A stretch of DNA of 64,000 nucleotides from Mycolicibacterium komossense (lineage in GTDB: Bacteria > Actinomycetota > Actinomycetes > Mycobacteriales > Mycobacteriaceae): the NCBI RefSeq assembly GCF_025822605.1, contig NZ_JACKTY010000020.1, positions 218,524 to 282,523 of the forward strand, in the 5' to 3' direction. This document shows positions 7,121 to 13,730 of the stretch, piece after piece. The position numbers and the translations under genes are program-made. A model generated the notes under the pieces. That model worked only from the letters and a program-made list of their open reading frames with translations. It was not told where the DNA came from and ran no database searches. Positions within the stretch are counted from its first letter, which is position 1, and each line of letters begins with the position of its first letter.

Positions 7121-7276
7121 TTACTTGTTCCCTTCGCTGGTGGGGGTGCCGGTAAGGAACCGGCGGAACTTCTCGGCGTCGGTGACGATCACGTCGGCTT
7201 CCGCTCCGCGCCCGTTGTCGATCGCGAGTTGTAGCGCGACTTTTCGCGCCAACCGCTCGTTGTCGGTTTGAAACAC
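7121..7276 (-). CDS. Small prophage protein downstream of recT
   Basis: A 51-residue protein beginning with a GTG that follows directly on the TAA of the RecT gene and ending in PTSEGNK five bases before the next start. It is helical (FQTDNERLARKVALQLAIDN) with no known domain. Its C-terminal PTSEG matches the RecT C-terminus because both ends overlap copies of the start-associated element. Confidence 0.62.
   Translation of the reverse strand: MFQTDNERLARKVALQLAIDNGRGAEADVIVTDAEKFRRFLTGTPTSEGNK
7127..7144 (-). promoter_or_regulatory. Start-associated sequence upstream of 7115
   Basis: Leftward strand CCCACCAGCGAAGGGAAC, 11 bases before the ATG at 7115 and overlapping the 3' end of the preceding small gene. 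Member of the four-copy element also seen at 3869, 7283 and 8725. Confidence 0.5.
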
Positions 7277-8719
7277 TTACTCGGTCCCTTCACTGGTGGG
7301 ATCCGCTGCGGGTGCTGCGGATTCGGACTCGTCGCGCGCGGCGTCGGACAGGATGCCGGCGATCTGCTCGTCGAGTGCGTTCTGTTGCTGCCACGCGTAC
7401 AGCTGGTCAGCGACCTTCGCGACGGCCACGTCGTCGAGGTCGTCCGTCGTGTCGACTTCGGGGCGGTCGAGAATCGTGCGGTAGACGGCGAGCCGCCCGT
7501 CGCGATCCTCGGCAGCGGTCAGGCCGGCGTCACCGAGTAGCGCGAACAGCCGCTTCTCAAGTGCTTGCCGCATCCGTGATTTCGGCTTATCCGGGTTCGT
7601 GGCCGGCGCCGTCGAGCGCTTCGCCGCAACCTTTTTCGACGTCGCCTTCGCTTCGGCTTCAACGACTTTCTGGACTGCCGCGTTGCCTTCGGCGACCAGA
7701 GCTTCGGCACGCTCGACGGGATCGGGTACCGTCTCGGGTTGCTCGGCCGGCGACGGTTCTGGATCCGGGGCTCCGTCGCCCTGGTCCTCTGTCACGTCGC
7801 CGGCCGGCGTCTCGGCCGCGGTGCGCTCGGCGATCCGCTCACGCGCCGCCGCTTCCGCGGACTTACCAGCCGCGACCTGTTCGGCGATCTGCTCAGGTGT
7901 GGCCTCGACCGGATCCGCGGGCGTCTGGTCGGGGATCGGAACCTCGTCGGCGAAGATTTCGTCGACGGTCACCTTCGCCTGCTGGACACGCGCCGGCACA
8001 GCACCGCGCTCTTCGAAGCGATCGAACTGTCGCTGATCTTCGGATTCCAGTTCTTCGCGGCTGTAGCTGATACCCATCAGCACGTCGGGCGCCAGCTCGC
8101 GGCAAACCTCCGCTTGCCCTTTGGCTTTCAGCATGGTTTGCGGGTCGGTGACGTACTTCATGTTCCCGAGAATCGAAGTTGTGGTCTTCCCGTCCCACGT
8201 CTTCGAGACGGTCACCCAGTCGTCTTTTTCGTCCGGCCGCGGGTTCTTCACTCCGGGTGCCGGCGTTGGGACGTAGCCGGCGAGCTTCGCCCGCTCGATC
8301 GTCCAAGTGCTCGTGTACTTTTCGCCGTCCGGCGAGATGCCCTCGACGGTCACTGACGTGTCGGACTGCTCGGTCGTGCGGACCCGATAGCCCTTCGCCT
8401 TGAGTAGCCCGACCATCGTCCGCGCTTCGAGCGACGGCATTCCGTGGATCGGGATCACGCGCTGTAACGACTGGATCGGGTTCAGCCCGAGCTCGGCGCC
8501 GTAGAGGATCGCCGCGGTCGCGTCGCCCTGCTTCCGGAAGAACCGTTTCGGGACCATCGTCGTCTGGACCAGTTGGCCGGCCAGTTTCCACGCGGTGTTG
8601 TACACCTCGGCGTGTTCGTGCAGCATCGCGACAGCGCTGGTCGCGTGGGCCCGCGCCGGCGGGAACACTTCGAGCGTCCCGGCGTCGGGATCGCGCTGCT
8701 CAATTTCGGTAGAAGTCAT
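7277..8719 (-). CDS. RecT-like single-strand annealing protein
   Basis: A 480-residue protein. Residues 1-230 match the RecT/Redbeta-like annealing family as seen in mycobacteriophages: AILYGAELGLNPIQSLQRVIPIHGMPSLEARTM, then the CRELAPDVLMGISYSREEL segment. RecT pairs single strands produced by the partner exonuclease during phage recombination. Residues 240-480 are a long low-complexity Ala/Glu/Pro extension ending in a second helical part, unusual compared with ordinary RecT of about 270-350 residues. It lies next to the RecE-like gene, the usual pairing. A start-associated element (8725) precedes the ATG. Confidence 0.9.
   Translation of the reverse strand: MTSTEIEQRDPDAGTLEVFPPARAHATSAVAMLHEHAEVYNTAWKLAGQLVQTTMVPKRFFRKQGDATAAILYGAELGLNPIQSLQRVIPIHGMPSLEARTMVGLLKAKGYRVRTTEQSDTSVTVEGISPDGEKYTSTWTIERAKLAGYVPTPAPGVKNPRPDEKDDWVTVSKTWDGKTTTSILGNMKYVTDPQTMLKAKGQAEVCRELAPDVLMGISYSREELESEDQRQFDRFEERGAVPARVQQAKVTVDEIFADEVPIPDQTPADPVEATPEQIAEQVAAGKSAEAAARERIAERTAAETPAGDVTEDQGDGAPDPEPSPAEQPETVPDPVERAEALVAEGNAAVQKVVEAEAKATSKKVAAKRSTAPATNPDKPKSRMRQALEKRLFALLGDAGLTAAEDRDGRLAVYRTILDRPEVDTTDDLDDVAVAKVADQLYAWQQQNALDEQIAGILSDAARDESESAAPAADPTSEGTE
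7283..7300 (-). promoter_or_regulatory. Start-associated sequence upstream of 7276
   Basis: Leftward strand CCCACCAGTGAAGGGACC, inside the 3' end of the RecT gene and just upstream of the GTG at 7276. Same element as at 3869, 7127 and 8725. Confidence 0.5.
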
Positions 8720-8724
8720 GCGTT

Positions 8725-8743
8725 TGGTGCCTTTCCTGGTGGT
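8725..8743 (-). promoter_or_regulatory. Start-associated sequence upstream of recT
   Basis: Leftward strand ACCACCAGGAAAGGCACCA ahead of the ATG at 8719, very close to the copy at 3869. Likely translation-initiation element. Confidence 0.55.
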
Positions 8744-8746
8744 GGG

Positions 8747-9823
8747 TTATGCGACTTCGAGAACTTCGAGGGATTCTTCGATCTGCTTTTTCGCCCAGCC
8801 GGCCATCCCGACGGACTGGATCCCCTCGTAGCCGGGCCAGCGATCCTCTGCCGTGCAGCGCGCGAACAGCTCGATCGCGACGCGGTTCTGGCGCCTGCCC
8901 AGCTCGACGATTTCCGGGTCGATCTGGCAGACCGACACCGTGTAGGGCGCGGTCTTCGACTGGACGATGAACAGCACGCCGACGTCGGTCAGCCCGATTT
9001 CTGCGAGCCCGTCTTCCTGGTATGCCTGCTGCATGTGGTAGCCGTATTCGAAGACCGCGCGTTGAAACTGCTTGGGATCAGCGGAAGTTGCGGTCTTGTA
9101 CTCGACGTAGATTTGCCGTTTCAGACCCTCGGTGAGGAAGTCGGGGCGGATCCGCCGGCGGACGCCGGTCGCGTCGTCGTGCCAGTAGATCGAGTGTTCG
9201 GCCTGGCCGGCGCCGAGTAGGCGGGCGGCGATCGGGTGCTGGAAGACGCGGCCGGCCATGGTCTGCGCTTTTTCCATGTCCGACTTCGGAATTGGTAGCT
9301 TTCCTTCGCGCCGGGCCTTCGCCGCGGCCTGTTTCCACTCTGACGTCGCCGACGGGACTTTCGCGAGCTTCCCGTCTGCGGTGTGCCCGCAGACTTTCGG
9401 GTCGAGCATCGCCAGTCGCGACCCAATACCGAGAACCATCTTGTGTGCGGCGTGCCCAAAGTCGAAGTTGCGGTTCGGATCCCGTGGCGATCGCCGTTCG
9501 AAGTTGAATTCCTCGGGTGTCTTCGACAGCAGCGCGCGGGCACCGGACGACGACAGCGAACCCAGATCGGCGTGATACACGTCGTCGGGAATGTTCGCGT
9601 AAATCCCGTCGTTGGCCGGGACGCCGGTCACGTCGATACGCGGCGGCAGCGCTTCGATCTTGTGCTTTTTCTCGTCGCAGCCCATGAACGCGCGGCAGCC
9701 GGCGCACAACCAGCTGTCATGGTTGGCGCAGTAGGCCGGCCGTTCGCCGGCCTCTTGCCGGCTGTATTTCTTTGCGTACCCGCAGTTTTCGCAGTTCTCG
9801 CGGGGCAGACCAGTCGCGGTCAT
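8747..9823 (-). CDS. RecE-like PD-(D/E)XK exonuclease
   Basis: A 358-residue protein. The N-terminus (residues 11-50) is a cysteine-rich zinc-ribbon-like part. From about residue 72 it follows the exodeoxyribonuclease VIII/PDDEXK pattern: SSSGARALL, GHAAHKMV (His125), the catalytic Asp228 in IRPDFL, Glu241-x-Lys243 in VEYKTA, and the Gln/Tyr motif near 265 (YHMQQAYQ). It would resect dsDNA ends 5'-3' to feed the adjacent RecT. The start overlaps the preceding gene's stop by ATGA. Confidence 0.9.
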   Translation of the reverse strand: MTATGLPRENCENCGYAKKYSRQEAGERPAYCANHDSWLCAGCRAFMGCDEKKHKIEALPPRIDVTGVPANDGIYANIPDDVYHADLGSLSSSGARALLSKTPEEFNFERRSPRDPNRNFDFGHAAHKMVLGIGSRLAMLDPKVCGHTADGKLAKVPSATSEWKQAAAKARREGKLPIPKSDMEKAQTMAGRVFQHPIAARLLGAGQAEHSIYWHDDATGVRRRIRPDFLTEGLKRQIYVEYKTATSADPKQFQRAVFEYGYHMQQAYQEDGLAEIGLTDVGVLFIVQSKTAPYTVSVCQIDPEIVELGRRQNRVAIELFARCTAEDRWPGYEGIQSVGMAGWAKKQIEESLEVLEVA

Positions 9824-9972
9824 CCGCGCGGCCCGTTCTGCTCGACGTCGACGGCGGCGTTGTGTGCTTCGAGCGCAGCGGCGAGCCGATCGTTCGCCTG
9901 CGCCTGCCGATTGAGCGCGAGGACCAGGAGGTCGACGCGCTCGGACGTCTTAGCGTCCATTCCGAATTGCAT
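9820..9972 (-). CDS. Small helical prophage protein upstream of recE
   Basis: A 50-residue protein starting MQFGMDAKTSERVD, predicted to be one long amphipathic helix (LVLALNRQAQANDRLAAALEAHN). It overlaps both neighbours. Possible coiled-coil partner of the RecE/RecT pair; no family recognised. Confidence 0.62.
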   Translation of the reverse strand: MQFGMDAKTSERVDLLVLALNRQAQANDRLAAALEAHNAAVDVEQNGPRG

Positions 9973-10279
9973 TGGTTTCCTGTTCTATGAGTCGTTCGAG
10001 TAGGTCGTCGACGGCGCGGGATCCGCGCGGCCGGCTCAGTTGGCGTTCGGCTGCCAGCCGCGGGGATATGCCGGTGTCGGTGGCGGTGAACGCGACGGCG
10101 CCGATCGCTGCGCGTTCGCCGGCCATCCGGCAGCGGACGTCGGAACTGTCGTTGTGGTCGTGGTAGGCCACCAGTTCGCCGCGCTTGTCGCCGACGGGCT
10201 CGCGGTGCGTGCCGGTTTCAGTCCGGCAGACCGGGCAGAACCGGATCTGGAATCCGGGCCACTCCCGGCCGTCAGCCAT
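9950..10279 (-). CDS. Hypothetical prophage protein with CPVC motif
   Basis: A 109-residue protein with an N-terminal CPVC pair plus later cysteine/histidines, then a helical C-terminus. It overlaps the next gene by 23 bp. Function unknown. Confidence 0.65.
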   Translation of the reverse strand: MADGREWPGFQIRFCPVCRTETGTHREPVGDKRGELVAYHDHNDSSDVRCRMAGERAAIGAVAFTATDTGISPRLAAERQLSRPRGSRAVDDLLERLIEQETNAIRNGR

Positions 10280-10424
10280 GGGTTCGCACGTAGTCGATGG
10301 CGCCGGCGACGATCGCCAGCACGGCGATCACGACAGCAATCCACGCGGCGACGGTGACACCGACGGCCAGGACCAGGACGCCGATCAGCGTGCCGGCCGC
10401 GGCGCCACCGGCGACAGTCCTCAC
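10272..10424 (-). CDS. Small integral membrane protein of the prophage
   Basis: A 50-residue protein that is almost wholly hydrophobic (GTLIGVLVLAVGVTVAAW and VVIAVLAIVAGAI), predicted as one or two membrane helices, ending YVRTHG. The GTG start at 10424 overlaps the upstream stop. Small early phage membrane proteins can be toxic or alter superinfection; nothing here proves either. Confidence 0.65.
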   Translation of the reverse strand: MRTVAGGAAAGTLIGVLVLAVGVTVAAWIAVVIAVLAIVAGAIDYVRTHG

Positions 10425-10630
10425 GCTTCCTCCGCTGTGAAGTGGCAGCGCGCGAAGTGCAGACGCGATCGGCGCCGGCCTTTCGTGCGACTGTTCTCGG
10501 CGATCCCGACGCACCACTCGTCCGGCTTCGAGTTGCAGTCCGGGCACCGTCGTTTCAGCGCGCCGCGTACTACCGGATCGCGCCGGTCCGCCAGCCGTTG
10601 CCCCTTGGTCTTGCCGTCGCCGTACCGCAT
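10421..10630 (-). CDS. Small basic zinc-finger-like prophage protein
   Basis: A 69-residue, Arg/Lys-rich protein with CPDC, a further cysteine in EWCVG and a late C-H pair, consistent with a DNA- or RNA-binding zinc finger. It overlaps the membrane protein gene on its left. Confidence 0.68.
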   Translation of the reverse strand: MRYGDGKTKGQRLADRRDPVVRGALKRRCPDCNSKPDEWCVGIAENSRTKGRRRSRLHFARCHFTAEEA

Positions 10631-10636
10631 CGCTGC

Positions 10637-10987
10637 TCACGCGCCGTTCCGAAGTCGCGTGTTGACGCCGCGTAGGCCGGCGTTCGAGCGGGCAAGCCGT
10701 TCGTTCTCGGCGATCCCGCGTTCCCACCGGCTGCGGTAGTCGTCGACGCGCGGGTCGGCCAGCGACAGCACGACGTACCCACCTGCGAGCCCGTCGGCCG
10801 CGCGGAGGACGTGCGTTATCCGCCGCTCGACGCTGTAGCGGTACTCGGGTTCGGTGTCGTTGCGCCAGAACCGAACCGTGTCACCGGTCTGATAGTCCCG
10901 ATCATCGAAGCGGACTTCGGCGAACTTCTCGTTTCCTTGGATCCGGTCGAACCAGCGCGGTTCGATCTTCACGTCGTGTGTCGTCAT
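10637..10987 (-). CDS. DUF3850 (ASCH/PUA-like) protein
   Basis: A 116-residue protein whose first 80 residues match the DUF3850 pattern: HDVKIEPRWFDRIQGNEKFAEVRFDDRDYQTGD, then a VERRITHVL strand and GYVVLSL. The fold is ASCH/PUA-like, associated with RNA or modified-base recognition. Helical tail after residue 85. Specific role in the phage unknown. ATGA overlap with the next gene upstream. Confidence 0.8.
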   Translation of the reverse strand: MTTHDVKIEPRWFDRIQGNEKFAEVRFDDRDYQTGDTVRFWRNDTEPEYRYSVERRITHVLRAADGLAGGYVVLSLADPRVDDYRSRWERGIAENERLARSNAGLRGVNTRLRNGA

Positions 10988-11283
10988 ACCGACATCGCCC
11001 CCAACTGCTCAGGCAGCGCGCGAGCGCAGCCTTCGGCGTAGAGCGCGAGCAGGTTTTCCAGCCGCGGGCTGAACCGCTCGACGTCTGGGACGACCGCGAT
11101 CGACATTCCGCCGTATCTGTACGGCCTGCCGTCGACGGTTTTCGCCCAGGCGAGCGCAGCTTCGCGGCGGATCCGCGCGGCGATCGTCGACACGGTGACC
11201 AGTGCGCCGTTGTCGTCGCGGCGCGCGGTATGGACGTGGTGCCGGCCGGTGTGGAACACGGCGCGCAGTAGCCGGCGGATCAC
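10984..11283 (-). CDS. Hypothetical prophage protein
   Basis: A 99-residue basic protein, GTG start overlapping the upstream stop (GTGA). The first half is His/Arg-rich, the second half helical. No domain recognised. Confidence 0.62.
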   Translation of the reverse strand: MIRRLLRAVFHTGRHHVHTARRDDNGALVTVSTIAARIRREAALAWAKTVDGRPYRYGGMSIAVVPDVERFSPRLENLLALYAEGCARALPEQLGAMSV

Positions 11284-11456
11284 TGGTCGGCCTCCATGAC
11301 GTCGGCCGTCGCGCGGAGCATTGCGACGGCTTGGTCGCGCGGCACCTGCGATTTGATGTCGACGTGGCCGCTCGGAAAGAAAAGCAGCGCCAGCACTGTT
11401 TCTTGGTTGACGTTGACGACGCGGACACGCTCGTTGTCCATGCTTCCGGGGTTCAT
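11280..11456 (-). CDS. Small hypothetical prophage protein
   Basis: A 58-residue protein beginning MNPGSMDNERVRVV, with a beta-strand-like N-terminal half and helical C-terminus. ATGA overlap with the membrane protein gene to its right. Confidence 0.62.
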   Translation of the reverse strand: MNPGSMDNERVRVVNVNQETVLALLFFPSGHVDIKSQVPRDQAVAMLRATADVMEADQ

Positions 11457-12214
11457 GCGAGGTGTCCGGGCTCGTCGGCCAGCACGGTTTCCGGTGTCAC
11501 GACGTAGGGCTCGATGCCCTGCGACGTCATCGGCTGGACGTATCCGCCAGTGGTGGTGCAGCTGAAGGAATACGTTCCGTAGCAGCTGGTTCGCACCGGT
11601 ACGCGGTAGGCCGGCGAGTAGAACTCGCGGATCCGATTCCAGCTTCCGTCGGGCTGGATCGGCCCGTCGCAGATGGTGCGCCGGTTGGACTGGAACGGGA
11701 TCAACCAGAACTGATCCACGCATTTCATACCGGGCGGATCCGCTTTCGCCTCCGTCGCCCACAGCACGCCAAGCGCCATCACGAGGATCACGGTCCCGAC
11801 GACGATCAACGTCCGCGCGATCGTCCGGGCACGCCGCGGCCGCATCCCGACGACAGTCGGCACCCGGTGACGGCCGGCCGGCGCGGGCTCGTCGCCCTGG
11901 TCCTCGTCGACGAACCAGGTCAGCACGCGGTCCGGCCTGATGTTGGCGCGGAGCGTGCGCCCCTTCTCGGTCCATTCGACGGTGTAGAGCAGCCCGAACC
12001 ATGGGTCGGCGAAGTCGACGCCGACGATCGTCCCGTCGGTTGCGGGCTCGTCGAAATACGGTTTCCAGGTGATGCGGGTTCCGGGCAAGAGCGCGTCCGG
12101 CTGGTGCTCAACGGCGACGACTTCGCCGATTACGCCGCGGTGCTTCGCTGCGTCGCGCACGGTTTCGCGGTAATCGTCGGGGGTCCAGATCGGCCGTACG
12201 GTTGGTTCAGACAT
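11453..12214 (-). CDS. Prophage membrane protein with exported cysteine-rich domain
   Basis: A 253-residue protein in three parts: an N-terminal soluble region (about 1-120), one strong membrane helix near 135-153 (LIVVGTVILVMALGVLW) preceded by an Arg-rich stretch, and a C-terminal cysteine-containing region (four or more Cys, with CDGPIQPDGSW near 185) that resembles small secreted mycobacterial proteins. The Arg-rich side suggests the N-terminus stays inside and the C-terminus faces the envelope. Function unknown. Confidence 0.72.
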   Translation of the reverse strand: MSEPTVRPIWTPDDYRETVRDAAKHRGVIGEVVAVEHQPDALLPGTRITWKPYFDEPATDGTIVGVDFADPWFGLLYTVEWTEKGRTLRANIRPDRVLTWFVDEDQGDEPAPAGRHRVPTVVGMRPRRARTIARTLIVVGTVILVMALGVLWATEAKADPPGMKCVDQFWLIPFQSNRRTICDGPIQPDGSWNRIREFYSPAYRVPVRTSCYGTYSFSCTTTGGYVQPMTSQGIEPYVVTPETVLADEPGHLA

Positions 12215-12278
12215 TCGATGGTCAGTCCTTCGGGTGTCGTCGGCCGGCGTTCCGTGCAGCGGGGCGCCGGCCGTTCCG

Positions 12279-12734
12279 TCACTCGGACGCGGGTTGCGCC
12301 GAGCGGGTCAGGTGGGCGCCCAGATGGGCAGGAGTCAGGAACGGTTCGCCGGCGTCGAGCTCGACAGCCCGGAACTGGGAAGCGCGATCGCGCAGCGCGG
12401 CGACCAGGAGGTCGGCGCAGGCTGTGGCGCCGGTGGCCTTGAATAGGAGCGGCGTCCAGCCTTCGAGCACGGTCGCCGCGATGGTCATCAGTTCGGAATC
12501 GGGAAGATCGTTGAGCCCGAACCGAACGGCGTCGGCCGGGATTGTCTCGGTTTGGTCGGGCCCGTCGGACTCCATGCGGCCGGACACACGGCCGGCGCGC
12601 ACGTCGGCGCCGGACAGCAGGAACTCGCCGGCGTGGTAGTCAGAGAACCCTTCGCGGCGGGTGCGCAGCTTCGCTCCGAGCCCGCTCAGTGCGTCGCCGG
12701 CGATGGTGCAGAGCGATTCGACGGCGCCGATCAT
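12279..12734 (-). CDS. Hypothetical prophage protein
   Basis: A 151-residue soluble, mostly helical protein. The start at 12734 overlaps the excisionase-like gene by ATGA, so it is the second gene of the early operon. No domain recognised. Confidence 0.65.
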   Translation of the reverse strand: MIGAVESLCTIAGDALSGLGAKLRTRREGFSDYHAGEFLLSGADVRAGRVSGRMESDGPDQTETIPADAVRFGLNDLPDSELMTIAATVLEGWTPLLFKATGATACADLLVAALRDRASQFRAVELDAGEPFLTPAHLGAHLTRSAQPASE

Positions 12735-12964
12735 TCGTCGTCTTCGTCGGCTTGACCGGTGTACGCGGCCAGCGCGCGGCGCGCGGCGAAGATTGCTCCG
12801 TACAGCCGAGCCGCTTCGGCGTCGACCAGGAACATCGGTCCGATCTTTCGAGCGGGCACCTGTCCGCGTTCGATCGCGCGGTGCAGAGAGCGCTTCGGAA
12901 TCTCGTGTGCTGCTACAGCTTCGGAGACGGTGAGTTCCGTCGCCGTGGTCTCGGTGGGGGTCAT
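12731..12964 (-). CDS. Excisionase/Cro-like helix-turn-helix protein
   Basis: A 77-residue protein. Residues 12-55 form a MerR/excisionase-type helix-turn-helix (VSEAVAAHEIPKRSLHRAIERG, then the wing KIGPMFLVD). It is the first gene of the leftward early operon and diverges from the repressor gene, the position of cro (or xis) in temperate phages. It should bind the intergenic operator region or the att site. The promoter predicted at 12971-13000 would give a leaderless or nearly leaderless transcript. Confidence 0.8.
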   Translation of the reverse strand: MTPTETTATELTVSEAVAAHEIPKRSLHRAIERGQVPARKIGPMFLVDAEAARLYGAIFAARRALAAYTGQADEDDE

Positions 12965-12970
12965 GCGCCC

Positions 12971-13000
12971 AACTTAACGACATATGTCGCGTTGGTGCAA
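12971..13000 (-). promoter_or_regulatory. Early leftward promoter with embedded operator
   Basis: Leftward strand has a -35-like TTGCAC (13000-12995) and a -10-like TAAGTT (12976-12971) with an 18-nt spacer, placing the transcript start within a few bases of the ATG at 12964. The palindromic operator ACGACATATGTCGC (12977-12990) fills the spacer, so bound repressor would block polymerase. Confidence 0.65.
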
Positions 13001-13134
13001 TCGCGACACGCTGCACATTTACCGCGTTGCTGGGGCATGCATGTTTGCCGACTCCTGACTAAATCAACCGTCAGGCCGTGGGTTGTTGACTTTGCGACTT
13101 AGTTCACATATTGCGCGGGCGCGCGTTTATGTCT

Positions 13135-13140
13135 TAGTAT
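13135..13140 (+). promoter_or_regulatory. -10 element of the repressor gene, leaderless start predicted
   Basis: TAGTAT fits the mycobacterial TANNNT -10 element and ends 7 nt before the ATG at 13148. Transcription would therefore begin on or next to the start codon. A TTGACT lies at 13086-13091, too far for this -10; a GCGACTTA operator half-site is at 13094-13101. Confidence 0.55.
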
Positions 13141-13147
13141 CGCGTTC

Positions 13148-13450
13148 ATGACATCAGCAGTTTTCGAACAGGGGAACATCCCGCCGAGCCGGCAGCCGTA
13201 CCGGCTTTTGATCGCACGGCTCGAAGCGGGACTACAACAGCAGGAACTCGCCGACATGATGGGAGTCGGCCGAACGGTTATTTCCAATGCTGAGAAAGGC
13301 AAAGGGCCCGTCCGCAAAATTTATTTGAATGCGTGGGCCCTTGCGACCGGCGTTCCAATTAGTTGGCTGGAAACCGGCGACGGCGGCTGGTATCCCCCCG
13401 AGGATCCAGACTCAGTGCGCCCGAAGGGATTCGAACCCCCAACCTTCTGA
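13148..13450 (+). CDS. Cro/CI-type immunity repressor whose 3' end lies in tRNA-Arg
   Basis: A 100-residue protein. Residues 18-60 are an HTH_3 domain (RLEAGLQQQELADMMGVGRT, then VISNAEKGKG), as in phage repressors. The last 11 residues (VRPKGFEPPTF) and the stop are encoded by the complement of the host tRNA-Arg gene, so the present C-terminus was created by integration. No integrase follows it. In BPs-like mycobacteriophages attP lies in the repressor gene, and integration produces a shorter stable repressor of about this size. The same is inferred here. It likely binds the GCGACATATGTCGC operators. Confidence 0.85.
   Translation: MTSAVFEQGNIPPSRQPYRLLIARLEAGLQQQELADMMGVGRTVISNAEKGKGPVRKIYLNAWALATGVPISWLETGDGGWYPPEDPDSVRPKGFEPPTF
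13415..13450. other. Prophage attachment site (attL/attR) in tRNA-Arg 3' half
   Basis: The prophage meets the host within the 3' half of tRNA-Arg(ACG), transcribed leftward. The tRNA keeps perfectly paired acceptor arms, so the phage restores its 3' end. The exact core cannot be fixed from one end; it should be shared with the far prophage end outside the window. Confidence 0.75.
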
Positions 13451-13488
13451 TCCGTAGTCAGATGCTCTATCCGTTGAGCTACGGGCGC
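13416..13488 (-). tRNA. tRNA-Arg (ACG)
   Basis: 73 nt on the leftward strand. Acceptor stem GCGCCCG/CGGGCGC with discriminator A, anticodon stem TCTGA/TCAGA and loop CTACGGA giving anticodon ACG, T-loop TTCGAAT. CCA not encoded. Serves as the prophage attB. Confidence 0.97.
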
Positions 13489-13528
13489 CTATCTTCAATT
13501 GTTGGTGGCTGACCTAGGTCAACCGCCG

Positions 13529-13615
13529 CGGAGGCGAGAGGATTTGAACCTCCGGTCCCCGCGAGGGGACAACTCATTAGCAGTGAGTCCCATTCGGCCG
13601 CTCTGGCACGCCTCC
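13529..13615 (-). tRNA. tRNA-Ser (GCT)
   Basis: 87 nt with a long variable arm, as expected for serine. Acceptor stem GGAGGCG/CGCCTCC, anticodon loop CTGCTAA giving GCT. It lies just upstream of tRNA-Arg on the same strand, probably one transcript. Confidence 0.96.
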
Positions 13616-13718
13616 TGACGTTACCGCCGAGGGGAAAGAGTACACAGGGCGTACTACGGAAGGCAAAGCAGATCCGATGCCGGGCTCACTGGCAGGTCTG
13701 GAGCCTGGCTCACTCGCC

Positions 13719-13724
13719 TAAACT
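13719..13724 (+). promoter_or_regulatory. -10 element of hisC2, leaderless start predicted
   Basis: TAAACT (TANNNT) ends 6 nt before the GTG at 13731, so the mRNA probably begins at the start codon. Confidence 0.45.
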
Positions 13725-13730
13725 AGCCGG

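Larger units (their letters stand above)
1..13450. mobile_element. Prophage, repressor/early-gene end (left part outside the window)
   Basis: About 26 small genes run leftward with ATGA, GTGA or TGATG overlaps and encode phage-type functions: excisionase/Cro-like HTH, RecE-like nuclease, RecT, MmcB-like nuclease, RuvC and many small cysteine-rich proteins. A divergent HTH repressor closes the right end inside a host tRNA-Arg gene. Host genes in conserved mycobacterial order begin immediately to the right. No structural, lysis or integrase genes are in the window; they should lie to the left. The order from the tRNA inward (repressor, cro/xis, early genes) matches what is expected for BPs-like temperate mycobacteriophages integrated at tRNA-Arg. 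That affinity is inferred from layout, not from sequence comparison. Confidence 0.93.

Noticed and set aside
13529..13615. tRNA-Ser (GCT) as the phage attachment site
   Set aside because: Phage-type sequence stops in tRNA-Arg; the tRNA-Ser and the sequence to its right belong to the conserved chromosome.
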